Source: Ananas comosus (taxonomy: Eukaryota; Streptophyta; Magnoliopsida; Poales; Bromeliaceae). From it: 64,000 nucleotides of DNA. The notes under the pieces were generated by a model, which did not search any database, had not been told where the DNA came from, and saw only the letters and a list, made by a program, of their open reading frames with translations. Both the position numbers and the translations under genes were made by a program. Below, in pieces: positions 45,800 to 57,969 of the stretch; positions within the stretch are counted from its first letter, which is position 1, and each line of letters opens with the position of its first letter. The stretch spans positions 7,321 through 71,320 of the forward strand of contig NW_017893367.1 of NCBI RefSeq assembly GCF_001540865.1, given 5' to 3'.

Positions 45800-48569
45800 T
45801 GCCACGCCCCCGCCCCGAGGCCGATACCAATTTGGTCCGGTTCGGGCGCGACGAACGGACGCCGAACGGACAGCACCTCCCCTGTCCGCTCAAGGCTAAG
45901 ACGACGAGATCATGTACACAAGTTCCCAGGAAACACACTTGATTACATACATGATCATATAACCATAGCAAGAGCACAAGCAGTGCTAAACAACGAAGAG
46001 CAAGCACCACGAGTAACCAACATACAAGTGAATAAAAGAGAGATACATTCTACCTATTACATTCATTCAACCTTAATAACATTTTGATTATACATTAAGC
46101 ATCCAAAACATAATACAAAGCTTGCATCTTCCAAAGTATAAACATTAATTTACATTCATCTCAAAATAGCTCACATCCTATACATCATCTACTCTCAAAC
46201 ATATATAGGGTAACTCTAATGCAAAATAGGAAAGTAAGCTACTACAACCTCTAGGGCGCTAAGCCCTTACCGCGATCCTCAGCTGGTGCACACGAACTCG
46301 GTCCTGTAATAAAATGGGGGTGAGAACTATCTTCCATAGTTCCTAGTGGGTTCGGCCGCCGACTCCGCCGATCTCCCCACTAGGTCTAAGGAGGCATAGA
46401 GAGACAATAGATAGATAGATAGGTATAATTGAAGGCAACAATTGTAATAAAGCAAGTACGAATGCAAACATCTAACTATGCCTCAATCCAATGTAATGCA
46501 TGCATGATAATCATAGTAAAGGCTGGCTACTAGTCTACTATGTTCGACAATAAAGTTATTCATTAGATCACCCAATCTCTTGGCTAAACCGAGGTTCGCT
46601 CTCAGTCTCACGTGTGTAAGTCTCATAGGGGCGAAGTCTAGCTGCTTGACTACCCCCGAGACCGCCTGCGGACAGATACGTTAGTCCAAGGGCAAATACG
46701 TTAGCCCCCTCGAGTGACAATCTCCGGAGTGCACTACCTGTGTGGAGCGACCATACCAGGCGCAGACAGGCTATGTGAGCTCGATCAAATCCTCATGAAC
46801 TGGGCACATCCTACCAACTAAGGATGGTATCATCATAGAATCGAGATGTTCTAGTATTCAATCTCATAGTGTTTTCACTACACTAAGGTTCTTATGCCAC
46901 TCGTCATAGTTTAGCATTAACTAGATGCCACTCGTTCTCATTACAAGTTTCCAAGACACTAACTTACACTTTACTAGATTTTCATCCACATAAGCATGTT
47001 CACCAATATTTTACTTGCACATATTCACTATGTTGTCATTCGACTAGAGTTTCCGATACAATAACCAATGCATTACAAAGTTCTCCTCTACACTTATCAT
47101 CTCAGTACAGGGTTTCACATTGCATAAATATATACCTCAAGCATGCTAGATACAATTGCTAAGCCAAATACATTACTTTACCAAGAAGCATGTAATACAT
47201 ATATAGAACCAACCATCAACTATCACCCTATAATGCAAGACATCAATATGCAAATTGATCAATATATAACTTAGACATAGGGAGCAGTTCGACTGCTTCA
47301 GGATGGTCACCACCCACCTTTTATAGCATTCCGATTGCTCGTCGTCACTTGCAATCGGCCTCCCGCGGCGTTCGCCGCACGGCTTGACCCAACTCGCGCG
47401 CAACCACCGAATGACCTCCGATCCGCGATCAGGAAATTAAAGGCCTTTGGTTCTTCGTTACGATACTCGGAATCCGATCTCGCTATTTTTGGAAGCCGCC
47501 TCGGCTCCTCGGGTCAATACGAACCTCCGAATACTTGTCTCAGCCGGAACGTCGCACCCGCTCGACGAATCGACGAACCGTCACTTCCCACGCGTTCAGC
47601 GACCTATCAATTAGGTTAAACGAGATCAAACCCAACTATTAACAAAACCCCATTTTTGAAGCCCTAAATGCCATTGATGCTAAATACCCCAAATCCATCC
47701 AAGATTTAGGTAATAATTATCTCATTAGCATCCTAGGATTCCAAACATACCACTTCTAGAGATCGAAACCCATGATCTATCAAGAAACCCATTTTAAGCC
47801 CTAGGTTTACAACTAGGCTAAATCCACCATTAAAGCTTAGGATTCAAGCATCAAACCTCTAATGAGCATGCTAGAATACCTCTAAACCCATTCTTAGAGT
47901 TCAAAACCCAAACTATAAAAAGCTACCATTGTTGAGCATCAAAAGCTTACCTTAGAGCTTGCTCCAATGGCCTAAAGAGGAAGAAGAAGAAGATGAAGCC
48001 CACTTCTTCAAGCTTTCTCCTCCATCTCCACCTCCTTGCTCCACTTCTTAGAGAGAGAAAGAGAGAGTTTTAGAGAGAGAGAGGAAGCTACGGTTGAGGG
48101 GAAGTGAGAAAGAAAGAGAGCCATCCCCTCTCTTAGTCTCTAAGTCATAGTAACAAGTGCAATAAGCCCCCTCAACTCTTAGCCTCTCAAACAGCCCAAA
48201 ATGGGCATTTTCGGGTTCGGGGACCGGTCCTCCCATGCAAGGACCGGTCCCCAATGGACCAGAAAACTGCAATTTTCAGCTTTTGCCTATTTCGCTCCGT
48301 TTTGCTCCGTTTTCGCCCGTTTGACTTCCGATTTGCCTCAAATCGAACTGAGACTCTCAAAACATGATTTTGAGCGTATTTACATCACGTTTTCATCATC
48401 GCAATTGCCGGATTTAGGTCACGGCACAACGTAGCCTTTCGGGTCCCATTTTCATGCCTACGCGCACCGAAACGCCCGAAGTCTTCCGAACTTCACCGAA
48501 ACCGTTCAAATGGCTTTCCAATCAAACGTACACCGTAACCTCATGAGTTTAGAAGTCCGGTACCTTACA
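45800..48569 (-). repeat. 5' LTR of the gag-only element
   Basis: It pairs with 38663-41442. It starts TGTAAGGTACCGGAC on the minus strand (48569) and ends GGCGTGGCA (45800), a T-to-C change from the other copy at the second base of the end. It lacks an 11-bp segment present near 40480. The conserved hairpin is at 46322-46344. The second hairpin variant (46738-46763) has paired changes in its stem. Confidence 0.92.
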
Positions 48570-48574
48570 CCCAA

Positions 48575-49015
48575 GGCTCTAACAATCTGTATATTACAAG
48601 CAAGTCAACAAGGAGGTTGCAAGATATACAAGGTTTGCACGAGGGCAAACAACAACATAACCGCATGTGAAGGCACCTAGGCTATTACATTAACCATTCA
48701 GCATACAAGTCATTTGATTTCCTTTGAACCAAATACAAGTAAACTATTACATTTATATTCTCTTTACATCACATTGGTCTTTAACCCAAAATATGTTATT
48801 TACATCATCTTACATTACTAGTTCAACATACAAAAGTTGAGTACACAAAATGTAGGGTATGCCTATACACCGAGGGGCATTATCTACGGCACGATACCCT
48901 TGCCTCGATCCTCCGCCACCCCGCTCGCACACGAATCTGCAGGGTTAGTGGTAATGTGAACTAGAAGAAGTCCCCAGTGGGTTCGGCCGCCGACCGCGAC
49001 GATTCGCCTACTAGG
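48575..49015 (-). repeat. Host LTR piece 2
   Basis: It continues the minus-strand LTR of 38579-38662. The 'cgatcctccgcc' and 'tccccagtgggttcggccgcc' stretches match the acceptor and hairpin zone of sister LTRs, but the hairpin stem itself has decayed (around 48950). It ends with CTAGG (49011-49015), the target duplication of the next insertion. Confidence 0.8.
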
Positions 49016-49106
49016 TGTAACACACCGAACCGTCGCAAATAGTGGGGTCCGAGTGTTTGACTTGTGTTTCGAACTTCTCCACACTTCGTGGAGGGTCGTG
49101 GATTGT

Positions 49107-50309
49107 CACGCCCCGGGACCCAGCGGAAGCCCGCCCGGCGCGTGCCCAGACCCGCCATACGTCTAAAACATATAAGGCGTCTAAAAACAACAATAATAAA
49201 AGCAATAATAAAAGACATCTAGGAGTATCAGAGCATAATAAATGTCTAATTGCTACAGCAAGGGATAAGGTTAAAACGTAAATCCACTAAATAAGACATA
49301 AAGTAAATACAATAGGAAATCCCAAAAGCAAGTGCTAAAAGTAGGTACATAGGTGGTCTCTATACATGGTACAGAAATCTCTCACTCTCTCTCAACTCAC
49401 AAAAAGAAAGAGTAAACCACCTAGACAGAGTACCGCTCCTCACTAGCTAGCTAAGCGATCCCCTTGCCGCGATCCCGTGCCTCCGCCGGTGCAGAAGGCT
49501 CTGAAAAAGAAACATAGAAACAGGGGCGTGAGAACTATTAAGAATAGTTCCCAGTNCCCAAATTTAACCCTAAAATCCAAAATCTAGGGTTTGATCTAGT
49601 AAAATCCAACAAAAACTAGATCTAGAGGAAAGGATCTAGTTACTAACCTCTTAGAAGCTCCAAACTAGGCCCCAATCCAAATGGGGTTGAAGATTCTCCC
49701 TCCACAAAGCTCCAATCCCGAGCTCAAGGCTTCTCTCATGGAGGGAACCCAAGAAGAAGCAAGAAAAACGAGGAGGAGAAGATCAAAACCCACCAAAATC
49801 CATCAAAAATGAAAGAGAACTCAAGAGAGGGAGTTCTTACCTTGTCTCCTCAGGTTTAGGGCTCAAAGGAGCTCTCAAAGGGGCTGGGGTTGTTTATAAA
49901 GGGGTTGCAACAATTGCAAAAACACCCCTCCACGAAAACAGCCCACTCTGCACTGTGTACCGGTACACGGGTTTGTGTACCGGTACACCACCCACGAAAA
50001 GCCAAACCCGAGCCTCGGGTTTGGTGGGAAATGGTCTGTGTACCGGTACACCTCCACGTACCGGTACAGCCATCAACCACGTACCGGTACAGCAAGCGAG
50101 CCCGTACCGGTACGCAGCCCACTGAAGGCTACCCGAGAGCTAGTCAAAAATCCAACTTTTTGGATTTTGACGCAAGGTTTTATACCATCATTCTCGGGAC
50201 TCGAACCATAGGTCGGAACACTGTCGACGACCCACCAGAAGGTCTGGAAAAGCTCATAACCCATTCAATCACTCGAACCCAGCAATTTGCAAGGTCCAGT
50301 GCGTCACAT
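49107..50309 (-). mobile_element. Nested solo LTR in opposite orientation, part missing at N
   Basis: On the minus strand it starts TGTGACGCACTGGACC (50309) and ends GGGGCGTGACA (49107). TGGAT duplications flank it (49102-49106, 50310-50314). The N at 49556 replaces about 1.3 kb relative to sister LTRs. Retained parts include six ACCGGT-core sites (49955-50112), a TATA-like TTTATAAA (49893-49900), a donor-like AAGGTAAGA (about 49842) and the conserved hairpin (49530-49552). Confidence 0.9.
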
Positions 50310-51583
50310 GGATAGTGTTCCGACCTATGGTTCGAGTCCTAAGAATTGAGGTTTAAAACTTAGCACCAAAATCCAAAATTTTGGATTATTGGTGTGCTCT
50401 CGGGTGGCTGTCTGCAGGGTGGCGTACCGGTACGCGGTGATGGCTGTACCGGTACAGCCATCGACCCTGGCAACCAGAGTGCCAACCCGAAGCTCGGGTT
50501 GGGCTGGTTCGTGGGATGTGTACCGGTACACAAACCCGTGTACCGGTACGCAGTGCAGAATGGGCTGTTTCGGGGAGGGGTGTATTTGCAATTGTTACAA
50601 CACCTTTATGGGTGACCCCAGCCCCCTTAGCTGCTCTCTTTGAGCCCTAACTAGTGGAGATCAAGGTGAGTCCCCCCTTCCCTTGTTTGATCTCCATTTT
50701 TGGTGGATTTTATGGTGTTTTGATCTCTCCCTCCTCCTCTTCTTTGCTTTTTGTTGGGTTTTCTTTATGATTGAAGACTTGGAGCTTTGAGAGGAGCTTG
50801 TTTGTGAGGAGACCTCCAACCCTAGCTGATTTTGGACTTGGTTTGAGGCTATTTAAGAGGTTAGTAACATGTAGTTTTCATTTGATACATGTTTTGTTGG
50901 ATTTGGTTAGAGAAAACCCTAGATTTTGAATTTTAGGGTTAGAAATAGGGATTTTCGAGTTGAGGCCTTTTGATCTTGATTGATCTTATTAGAACCTTCC
51001 TTTAGGTTTGTTTTGAAGGATTCTTGCCTCCTTTTGGAGATCAAGAGAGATATTCACCATTTTCGGTGAGTTTTTCCCACCTTAGCTTGAAAAGCTTAAT
51101 GTTTGAGCTATGTGTTGTTTGTAGGGTTCTTGTGACACTTGTTTCCTTACCTTTAGGGTACTAGGAGAGTGGTGGACACCCTCATCGGAACAATCGAAGG
51201 GTTCCGTTGTCGTCGGTGGGTTTGACCTAGCCACATAATGAGAAAATCTCATTGTTGATGATTTAAGTATTGTAAAATGAAAAAGCATGCATATTCATGA
51301 TAGTAGAATTTATATGATATTGTGGACGCGCCTAAAACACATAGCATTATGTAATCATGATATTTTCAACTCTAGTAGTAGAGCCTAAGAGTAGTATGCA
51401 ATGCTAATGTGCTATGTTGTCTTTAATTGCAATTCAAAAATATGTCTCTTATGTGGGAAATAATGACTAGAAACATGTTTCTTGAAACATATTATTGCCA
51501 TGCTATGACTTAGTGAGCAAAAGGTCATAAAGGGGCATCGAACTTAGGAAAATTTGTTGATCTGCCCACATGCAGACTAGGGT

Positions 51584-51800
51584 TAGGCCACCTAGAATCT
51601 GCTATATTCCACGTTTTAAGACATGATGATAGGCCACTGGAAATCTACTATATTCAATGTTTTATATATGACGACATAGAGATAGGCCATTGAGACAGTT
51701 ACTATATTCCGTGTTTTAGACACGATGACATAGAGGCAGGCCTTTGGGACATGTACTGTATTCCGGATTTTAGATCCGATGAAACAGTGATGAACCACTG
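51584..51800 (+). repeat. ~54-bp tandem repeats each with a small hairpin
   Basis: Four to five units begin with 'taggccac' or variants (51584, 51629, 51683, 51737, 51790). Most contain a 5-bp stem around a TTTAG-like loop, for example CGTGTTTTAGACACG and CGGATTTTAGATCCG. The stems differ but remain paired. LTR 55960-58459 carries two related units near 57364 and 57416. Confidence 0.75.
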
Positions 51801-52214
51801 GGACCTGAGACGGACTTATTCGCTTGCATGCCATTGTGCTCATTCGCACATGCTTGTGAGGGTCGCTCCCTACAAGCCGGCACTCCGGAGATAGCCATCG
51901 CGACATATGTTCGCACGTGCGGGATTGGGCGTCGAAATGGATTGTCGTGGGGGAGGCTCATTCCTAGAGTGGGGATGTTGACTACCACGGGGCCACTAGG
52001 CACGGCGCAGGCCAGACAGCCTTCGGGTGGGTCTTACATGATTGGGACTTAGTGACAGAACATGCTATGTGAACTTTAAAACTATTAAAGTGGACTTGGA
52101 CTAGAATAGTAAACAATGACATCTTTACTATTTCTGCATTGAGGACATCGGATTGGTTGCATTTCTAAGTTTACGCATGCCCTATACATCCATGTACATT
52201 CATGATATAGTTGC

Positions 52215-52390
52215 TTTATTACTTATGCAAATCATGCTAAGTAGAGATCATGTGGTAGTTTATTACTTATGCAATCATGCTAAGTAGAGATCATGTGGTA
52301 GTTTATTACTTATGCAATCATGCTACGTAGAGATCATGGGTAGTTTATTATTTATGCAATTCATGCCAAGTAGTGATTATGTGGTAGCTT
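52215..52390 (+). repeat. ~43-bp tandem repeat, four copies
   Basis: Units of TTTATTACTTATGCAATCAT followed by GCTAAGTAGAGATCATGTGG recur with spacing of 44, 43 and 42 bp. Single units of the same text exist in sister LTRs, so the expansion is local. Confidence 0.88.
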
Positions 52391-52919
52391 TTGCTTTAAG
52401 TATTGCCTTATCTACCTACCCTCTTCCAGTTTGGGCCGAGTGACGCATTTCACTGAAGTCAGTAATTGCCCACTGGGAACTATTATTTAATAGTTCTTAC
52501 GCCCCCTGTTTTATGATTTCTTTTCAGAGCCTTCAGCACCAGTGGAGGCACGGGATCGTGGCAAGGGGATCGCCTAGTTAGTAGTGGAGCCAGTTCTGCT
52601 CCTAGGTGGTTCTTCTCTCTGTTTGAGATTTGTGAGAGAGAGGTTTTGTTACCATGTTTAGAGACCACCATTTTATCTTCCCTTGTACTTGTAGTTGGCT
52701 TTCTTTTTACTAAGTTATGTTTTGTCTTAATGGATTTACCCTTTCTTTTACCTACTATGTTGTAAAATCTAGTTGTTTTGTGCTCTGATATTACTAGACC
52801 TTTTTGTACTATTATCTTATTTATCGAAATTGTGTAGACGCCTTATATGTTTCAGACGTATGGCAGGTCTGGACACGCGCCGGGCAAGCTTCCGCTGGAC
52901 CTCGGGGCGTGACACTAGG

Positions 52920-53186
52920 TCTATTTCAGGCATATGTATTTCAATAAAACTAGATATCGAGCCATCTAATTAATTACTAATACAATGCCTGCAAAACAAT
53001 TGTCAACAGATAGATAGAAAATCAAATGCATGAATCTGATGCATGCATGTCCATTTCTCATTTTACTTGGCCTTTACCCAATCTTTCCAGGGTTCATCAA
53101 GTTCCCCCCAATCTCACATCTCACATGTCCCATCTACCGGGATTAGCATTTAGAAATCCCTCGAGGGATCCATCCCATCTACCGGG
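52920..53186 (-). repeat. Host LTR piece 3
   Basis: It lies between the CTAGG duplication and the copia element and continues the minus-strand LTR of 48575-49015 ('ctactaggtct' is restored when the insertion is removed). It ends with CCGGG, the left copia target duplication. Confidence 0.72.
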
Positions 53187-54314
53187 TGTTAAGTCTTGTG
53201 TGTTGGCAAGTTTCGTGGATTGAGTCTGAGTCTTAAAGGATCGGTGTGTATCGTCGAAGATCGAAGAATCCAAGACATCAAAGAAAGCGGAATTAACTCA
53301 CTATGAGAATCACGATGCTCTGGTAAGCTTTTAATTCATATTATGGTGATTCATACTTAGTTGTAGGCATTAGAATCATAATACCAAAGTTTACTGGATT
53401 AGAAAGTGCGTTGGTACTTTGCAAAACCCGAAACTGTGTAAAAAATGGGTTTTTGCAAAGTGTACCGGTACAACATCGGAAGTGCACCGGTACATATTCT
53501 GTTTCGGTACAACAAGCGACTTGTCACCGGTTACAGCATTACGCAGGTTTTCTCTTCCGTCATCGTGTAACCGATAACAGCTTAAAGTGTATCGGTACAC
53601 AATGTAATTTTCGAAAAAACTTTCTAATCCGACTCCAATTGATTCTAAAGTTTATAAATAAGCTATTGGGGTTCTCTAACATATCAAGCATCACGAAAAT
53701 ACATATTTGAGAAACCCTAGAGGCTCGGATTTTATCTAAAACCTATTTTCTACATATTAGCCTCTTTTAGGTCAAATCGAGATATTGGAATTTCATATCT
53801 ATATGTCAATTTGATCTTCGTTTCGCTTGGAGTTCTCTTCCTTGGTTTTCATCGATACTTTAAGCGAAGGATCACTGTACACATGATGTTCTTCATGACG
53901 GCGTTGTGGATTCAGCGTGATTGACGGCGGTTCGTGGATTCGGATCGTGAGCTTTGTGGATTCGGAGTGGAGGCGTTTCGTGGATTCGGAACGTGGCGTT
54001 CGTGGATTCAGACGTGAGGGCATGGACAACCCAGAGGATTACGCGAGATTTATAGGAGGTTAAGAGAGGTCGAGTCGGTAGAGTCGGTAATCACTTTGTA
54101 ATCTTTTCTCTTAGTGAATTATTTTTTCGCGTGTTGGTTTCGTGGGTTTTTTTTCCAAGTTGGAGTTTTTCCACGTAAATCTCTGTGTGATTTTTATTTT
54201 CCGCATTTACTTTTATCGCATTGAGATTTGTGGTTTTTGGCTATTACACCTATTCACCCTCCTCTAGGTGTTAGATACAATCTAGATAGATCCTTGGGCT
54301 CGTCAAAACTTTCA
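53187..54314 (+). repeat. 5' LTR of the copia element
   Basis: It contains GTACCGGTAC-type sites (53459-53600) upstream of a TATA-like TTTATAAATA (53651-53660) and a set of 'cgtggattcgga' repeats near 53920-54010. By eye it differs from the 3' LTR at several percent of positions, so it is older than the chromovirus at 18387. Confidence 0.92.
53651..53660 (+). promoter_or_regulatory. Putative TATA box of the copia LTR
   Basis: TTTATAAATA about 50 bp downstream of the last ACCGGT-like palindrome. The 3' LTR has CTATAAATA at the equivalent place (63137-63145). Confidence 0.6.
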
Positions 54315-54316
54315 AT

Positions 54317-54328
54317 TGGTATCAGAGC
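54317..54328 (+). other. tRNA-Met primer binding site
   Basis: TGGTATCAGAGC, two bases after the 5' LTR. Confidence 0.93.
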
Positions 54329-54352
54329 GAGATCTAGATAAATTGTTATCTA

Positions 54353-55959
54353 ATGACCGAAGGCGGTAACATTAATCGACTACCACTCTTCGATGGCACG
54401 AATTATGCCTATTGGAAAGATCGGATGAGAGCTTTTCTAATCGCAATCGATAAGTGGGTGTGGAAAGCTATTGAATTCGGTTGGAAGCATCCTACCGAAG
54501 TCGTTGATAATGCTACCGTTCCTAAACCACGGAACAAGTGGACGAAAGATGAAAACGAGTCATCTTCGTTTAACGGTAAAGGAATTAATGCTTTATTCAA
54601 TGCTTTATCGCAAATCGAGTTTACTCGTATTTGGGCGTGTAGAACCGCAAAGGAGATTTGGGATATTCTACAAGTTACCATGAAGGAACTAGCTTAGTAA
54701 AGGTCCAAAAATTACAAATGCTAACAAACAAATTTGATTCGATTTTTATGGAAGAAAACGAGACCTTTACCGAGTACTATATGCGTCTACAAGACGTTGT
54801 TAATGCATGCGCAAACTTGGGAGAGAAAATTCCTGATTCGAAAGTGGTTAGAAAAATTCTTCGGACTCTTCCGGAACGCTTTCGGGCAAAGGTTGCTGCG
54901 ATCGAAACTGTTAAGCATCTGGACGAGATGAAAGTAGAGGAATTAGTAGGCGCTTTACAAATGTTTGAGATGACTTTTCCTACTAACCAATCTTCTTCCA
55001 AGTCGTTTTCTAAAAGCACAGGGGTTGCACTCAAATCTACAATGGAAGAAGACGACGACTCGGATTCCGACGGAGATGTTTCACCAGCAAATTTCGAACA
55101 TCTAGCACTCCTCACGAAGAAGTTCCGACGGAATTTCCGGAAAAAGAATAGATCAGACAAGGCTTCATCTTCTAAGCAAAAACTGTTTTCTACATCATCT
55201 TCATCTTCAAAATCTAAAGATAAAAAACTTGCAAAGTCTTCGAATGAAAAAGATGAGTTTGAAGGGAAAATCCAATGCTACAAATGTAAAGGCTACAGTC
55301 ACATTGCAACGGATTGTCCTTCTAAGAAGACTTATAGATAAAAGGCTTTGCAAGCAAAAACTTGAGATGATTCTACTTCGAGTGAATCATCTTCAAGTGA
55401 CGAAGAAAAGAATGAACATATTGCTTAAATTGCTAATAATTCTTTGCCTTCGTCTAACGTTGTTTATTTATCCTCAATTGTTTCTAATTCTAGTATTTCT
55501 CCTTCCTTGCATGGGTCTTCGAGCGATAACGGTGAAAGCGAGGAGGAATCGAACAACGAGGATATAGCGGAAGCATACAATCAACTTCTTATTGATTCGA
55601 AAAAGACGACCAAGCACAATAAGAAGTTGAGGCATCGTTTATTGGACATTGAAGAGGAGAACAAAAATTTGAAGACCATGAATAAAGCTCTCAAGGAGGA
55701 AAGGGAATCATATTTGAAAGACAATTCAATCCTCCAAGAGAAACTTGATGAAGCGGAATCAACGATCAAAGCGTATAAAGACAAGGTTGGATTTTTAGAG
55801 CAACAATTCGAGGAATCGCACACATCTAACAAGTCATTGACCAATCAAGTTCGTCAACTTCAATCCGACATACAAAAATTCTCTTCCGGATCAAAGAAAT
55901 TAGATCACATGCTCCGATTAGGTCAAACTAACAAGTTGGGCCTCGGATATGAAAGAACG
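54353..55959 (+). pseudogene. Copia gag, first part
   Basis: It starts at ATG 54353 ('NRLPLFDGTNYAYWKDRM', typical of UBN2-type copia gag). A single-base deletion near 54679 shifts the frame. The rest ('EGTSLVKVQKLQMLTNKFD') continues to a zinc knuckle CYKCKGYSHIATDC (about 55276-55317), an acidic serine-rich stretch and a coiled coil (55590-55860). Three stops lie at about 55339, 55363 and 55426. It ends 'GLGYERT', where the solo LTR is inserted. Gag forms the virus-like particle and binds RNA. Confidence 0.88.
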
Positions 55960-56370
55960 TGTAACACACTGGACCTTTGCAAATTGCGAGGTTCGAGTGC
56001 TTGATCTGTGTGTCGAACTTTTCCAGACTTTCTGGTAGGTCGTTGACAGTGTTCCGACCTATGGTTCGAGTCCCGAGAATTGTGGTTTAAAGTTGTGTAC
56101 CAAAATCCAAAAAGTAGGATTTTTGGTCAGCTCTCGGGTAGCCTTCAGCAGGCCGCGTACCGGTACGGGTTCGCTTGCTGTACCGGTACGGGATTGATGG
56201 CTGTACCGGTACGTGGTTGTGTACCGGTACACAGACCATTTCCCAGCAAAACCCGAAGCTCGGGTTTGGCTTTTCGTGGGAGGTGTACCGGTACACAAAC
56301 CCGTGTACCGGTACGCAGTGCAGATTTGGGCTGTTTCGTAGAGGGGTGTTTTTGCAATTGTTGCAACGCC

Positions 56371-56378
56371 TATATAAG
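56371..56378 (+). promoter_or_regulatory. Putative TATA box of the solo LTR
   Basis: TATATAAG lies about 55 bp after the last ACCGGT palindrome and about 52 bp before the first donor-like GTAAGA. Confidence 0.65.
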
Positions 56379-57969
56379 CCACCCCAGCCCTCATGGCTGC
56401 TCTTTTGAGCCCTAGAACAGAGGAGACAAGGTAAGAACTCCCTCTCTTGAGTTCTCTTCCATTTTTGATGGATTTTGGTGGGTTTTGATCTTCTCCTCCT
56501 TGCTTTTCTTGCTTCTTTTTGGGTTTCCTCCATGAGTGAAGCCTCAAGCTTGGATTCGGAGCTAAGTGGAGGATAGATCTTGGGATTTAAAGGATTTAGA
56601 GCTTGTTTTGAAGCTTCTAAGAGGTAAGCAACATGTTCTCTCCCTCTAGATTCGAGTTTTATTGGATTTCATGAGATCAAACCCTAGATTTTGGATTTTA
56701 GGGTTAAATTTGGGGATTTTCGTTTTGGGGGCTTTTGTATCAAATTGATGGGATTAGAACCTTTGTTTAGGTTAGATTGGAAGGACTCTAGCTCCCATTT
56801 GGAGATTGTGAGAGCTTCCTTCGCAATCGGTGAGTTTTCGTCTACCCTAGCCCTATATGCTTAATGATTGAGCTTAGCGTCGTTTGTTTCGACTAGATGA
56901 CACTTATTCTTGTACCTCTAGGGTACTAGGAGACTAGAGGACACCCTCGTTGGAGCGCACGAGGAGTTTCGTTGTCATCGGTGGGTTTGGCTTCGTGGAA
57001 ATGGGGCGAAATGGCCCCTATGCTCTTTCTACTTGTCGTAAATTATTTTTAAGTTCATTTCTATGCTAAATGGAATTTATATGAATTTTAGAGCGCTTAA
57101 AATGCATGCCTCGTGTATTATGAAAATTTCACTATATAGTAGAGCTATATGAGTAGAATGCATGCATGTGGAAAAAGAGCTTATTTTGCAAGTGGTAAAT
57201 ACATCCCTTATGAGAATTATGACTAGAAATGCGTACTTGAGAACATATTTATCATGCTTGACATAGAGAATAAGTGTGTCATAAAGGGGCACTTGAAAAC
57301 TAGTAAACTATGAAACTGCAACATAGAGATATATTGATAGGCCACTATACACCCGCTATATTCCATGTTAGAGACATGATGACATAGGGATAGGCCATTG
57401 GGATACTTGACACATTCCATGCTATTAGACATGAGGACTTGGTACATGCGACAGATCGTTTGACTACTTGCCATTGTGCTCATTCGCACATGCTTGTGAG
57501 GGTCGCTCCCTACAAGCCGGCACTCCGGAGATGGCCATCGCGATACATATTCGCCGTGCGGGATTGGGCGCCGAAGTGGATTGCCGTGGGCCAGGCTCAT
57601 TCCTAGGGTGGGGATGATGACTACCACGGGGCCATTAGGCTCGGCACCGGCCAGACAGCCTACGGGTGGGTCTCAGGGCCATAGACAGCCTTCGGGTGGG
57701 TCTCTTCAGATTGGACTTTATATATCCATTATGACATGTGGACAGATGATGACTTAGTGTACTACTTGGACATTGATTAGAATAGTAAACAACGGAACTT
57801 TACTATTTCACACTGTGAACATCATGATAGTTGGAGACATTTACTTCATGCATAGTTGCTTTCATACTTTTGCTATTCATGCTAAGTAGAGATATCATGT
57901 CGTAGTAGGTTACATTTTCACCTACCTGTCGCCTTTCTACTTTTATTGTCACTGACATCTTTTGTAGCT

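Larger units (their letters stand above)
38663..48569 (-). mobile_element. Non-autonomous Ty3 element with gag only (TR-GAG type)
   Basis: A complete element flanked by CCCAA on both sides. Read on the minus strand: 5' LTR (48569-45800), tRNA-Met primer site, an aberrant gag (about 45439-43858), about 2.4 kb of non-coding sequence, a polypurine tract and a 3' LTR (41442-38663). No protease, RT or integrase is present, and no assembly gap lies inside. The LTRs appear about 97-98% alike by eye, so it moved fairly recently, presumably using enzymes from a related full element. Confidence 0.88.
49016..52914 (+). mobile_element. Solo LTR interrupted by an inverted LTR
   Basis: It begins TGTAACACACCGAACC and ends GGGGCGTGACA, with perfect CTAGG on both sides (49011-49015, 52915-52919). 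After 91 bp it is interrupted by the opposite-strand LTR 49107-50309, and it resumes at 50315 ('agtgttccgacctatggttc'). GTACCGGTAC palindromes lie at 50424-50552. Donor-like AAGGTGAGT is near 50664. Conserved hairpins are at 51852-51877 and 52475-52498. The CAG acceptor-like site is at 52525-52527. Confidence 0.92.
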
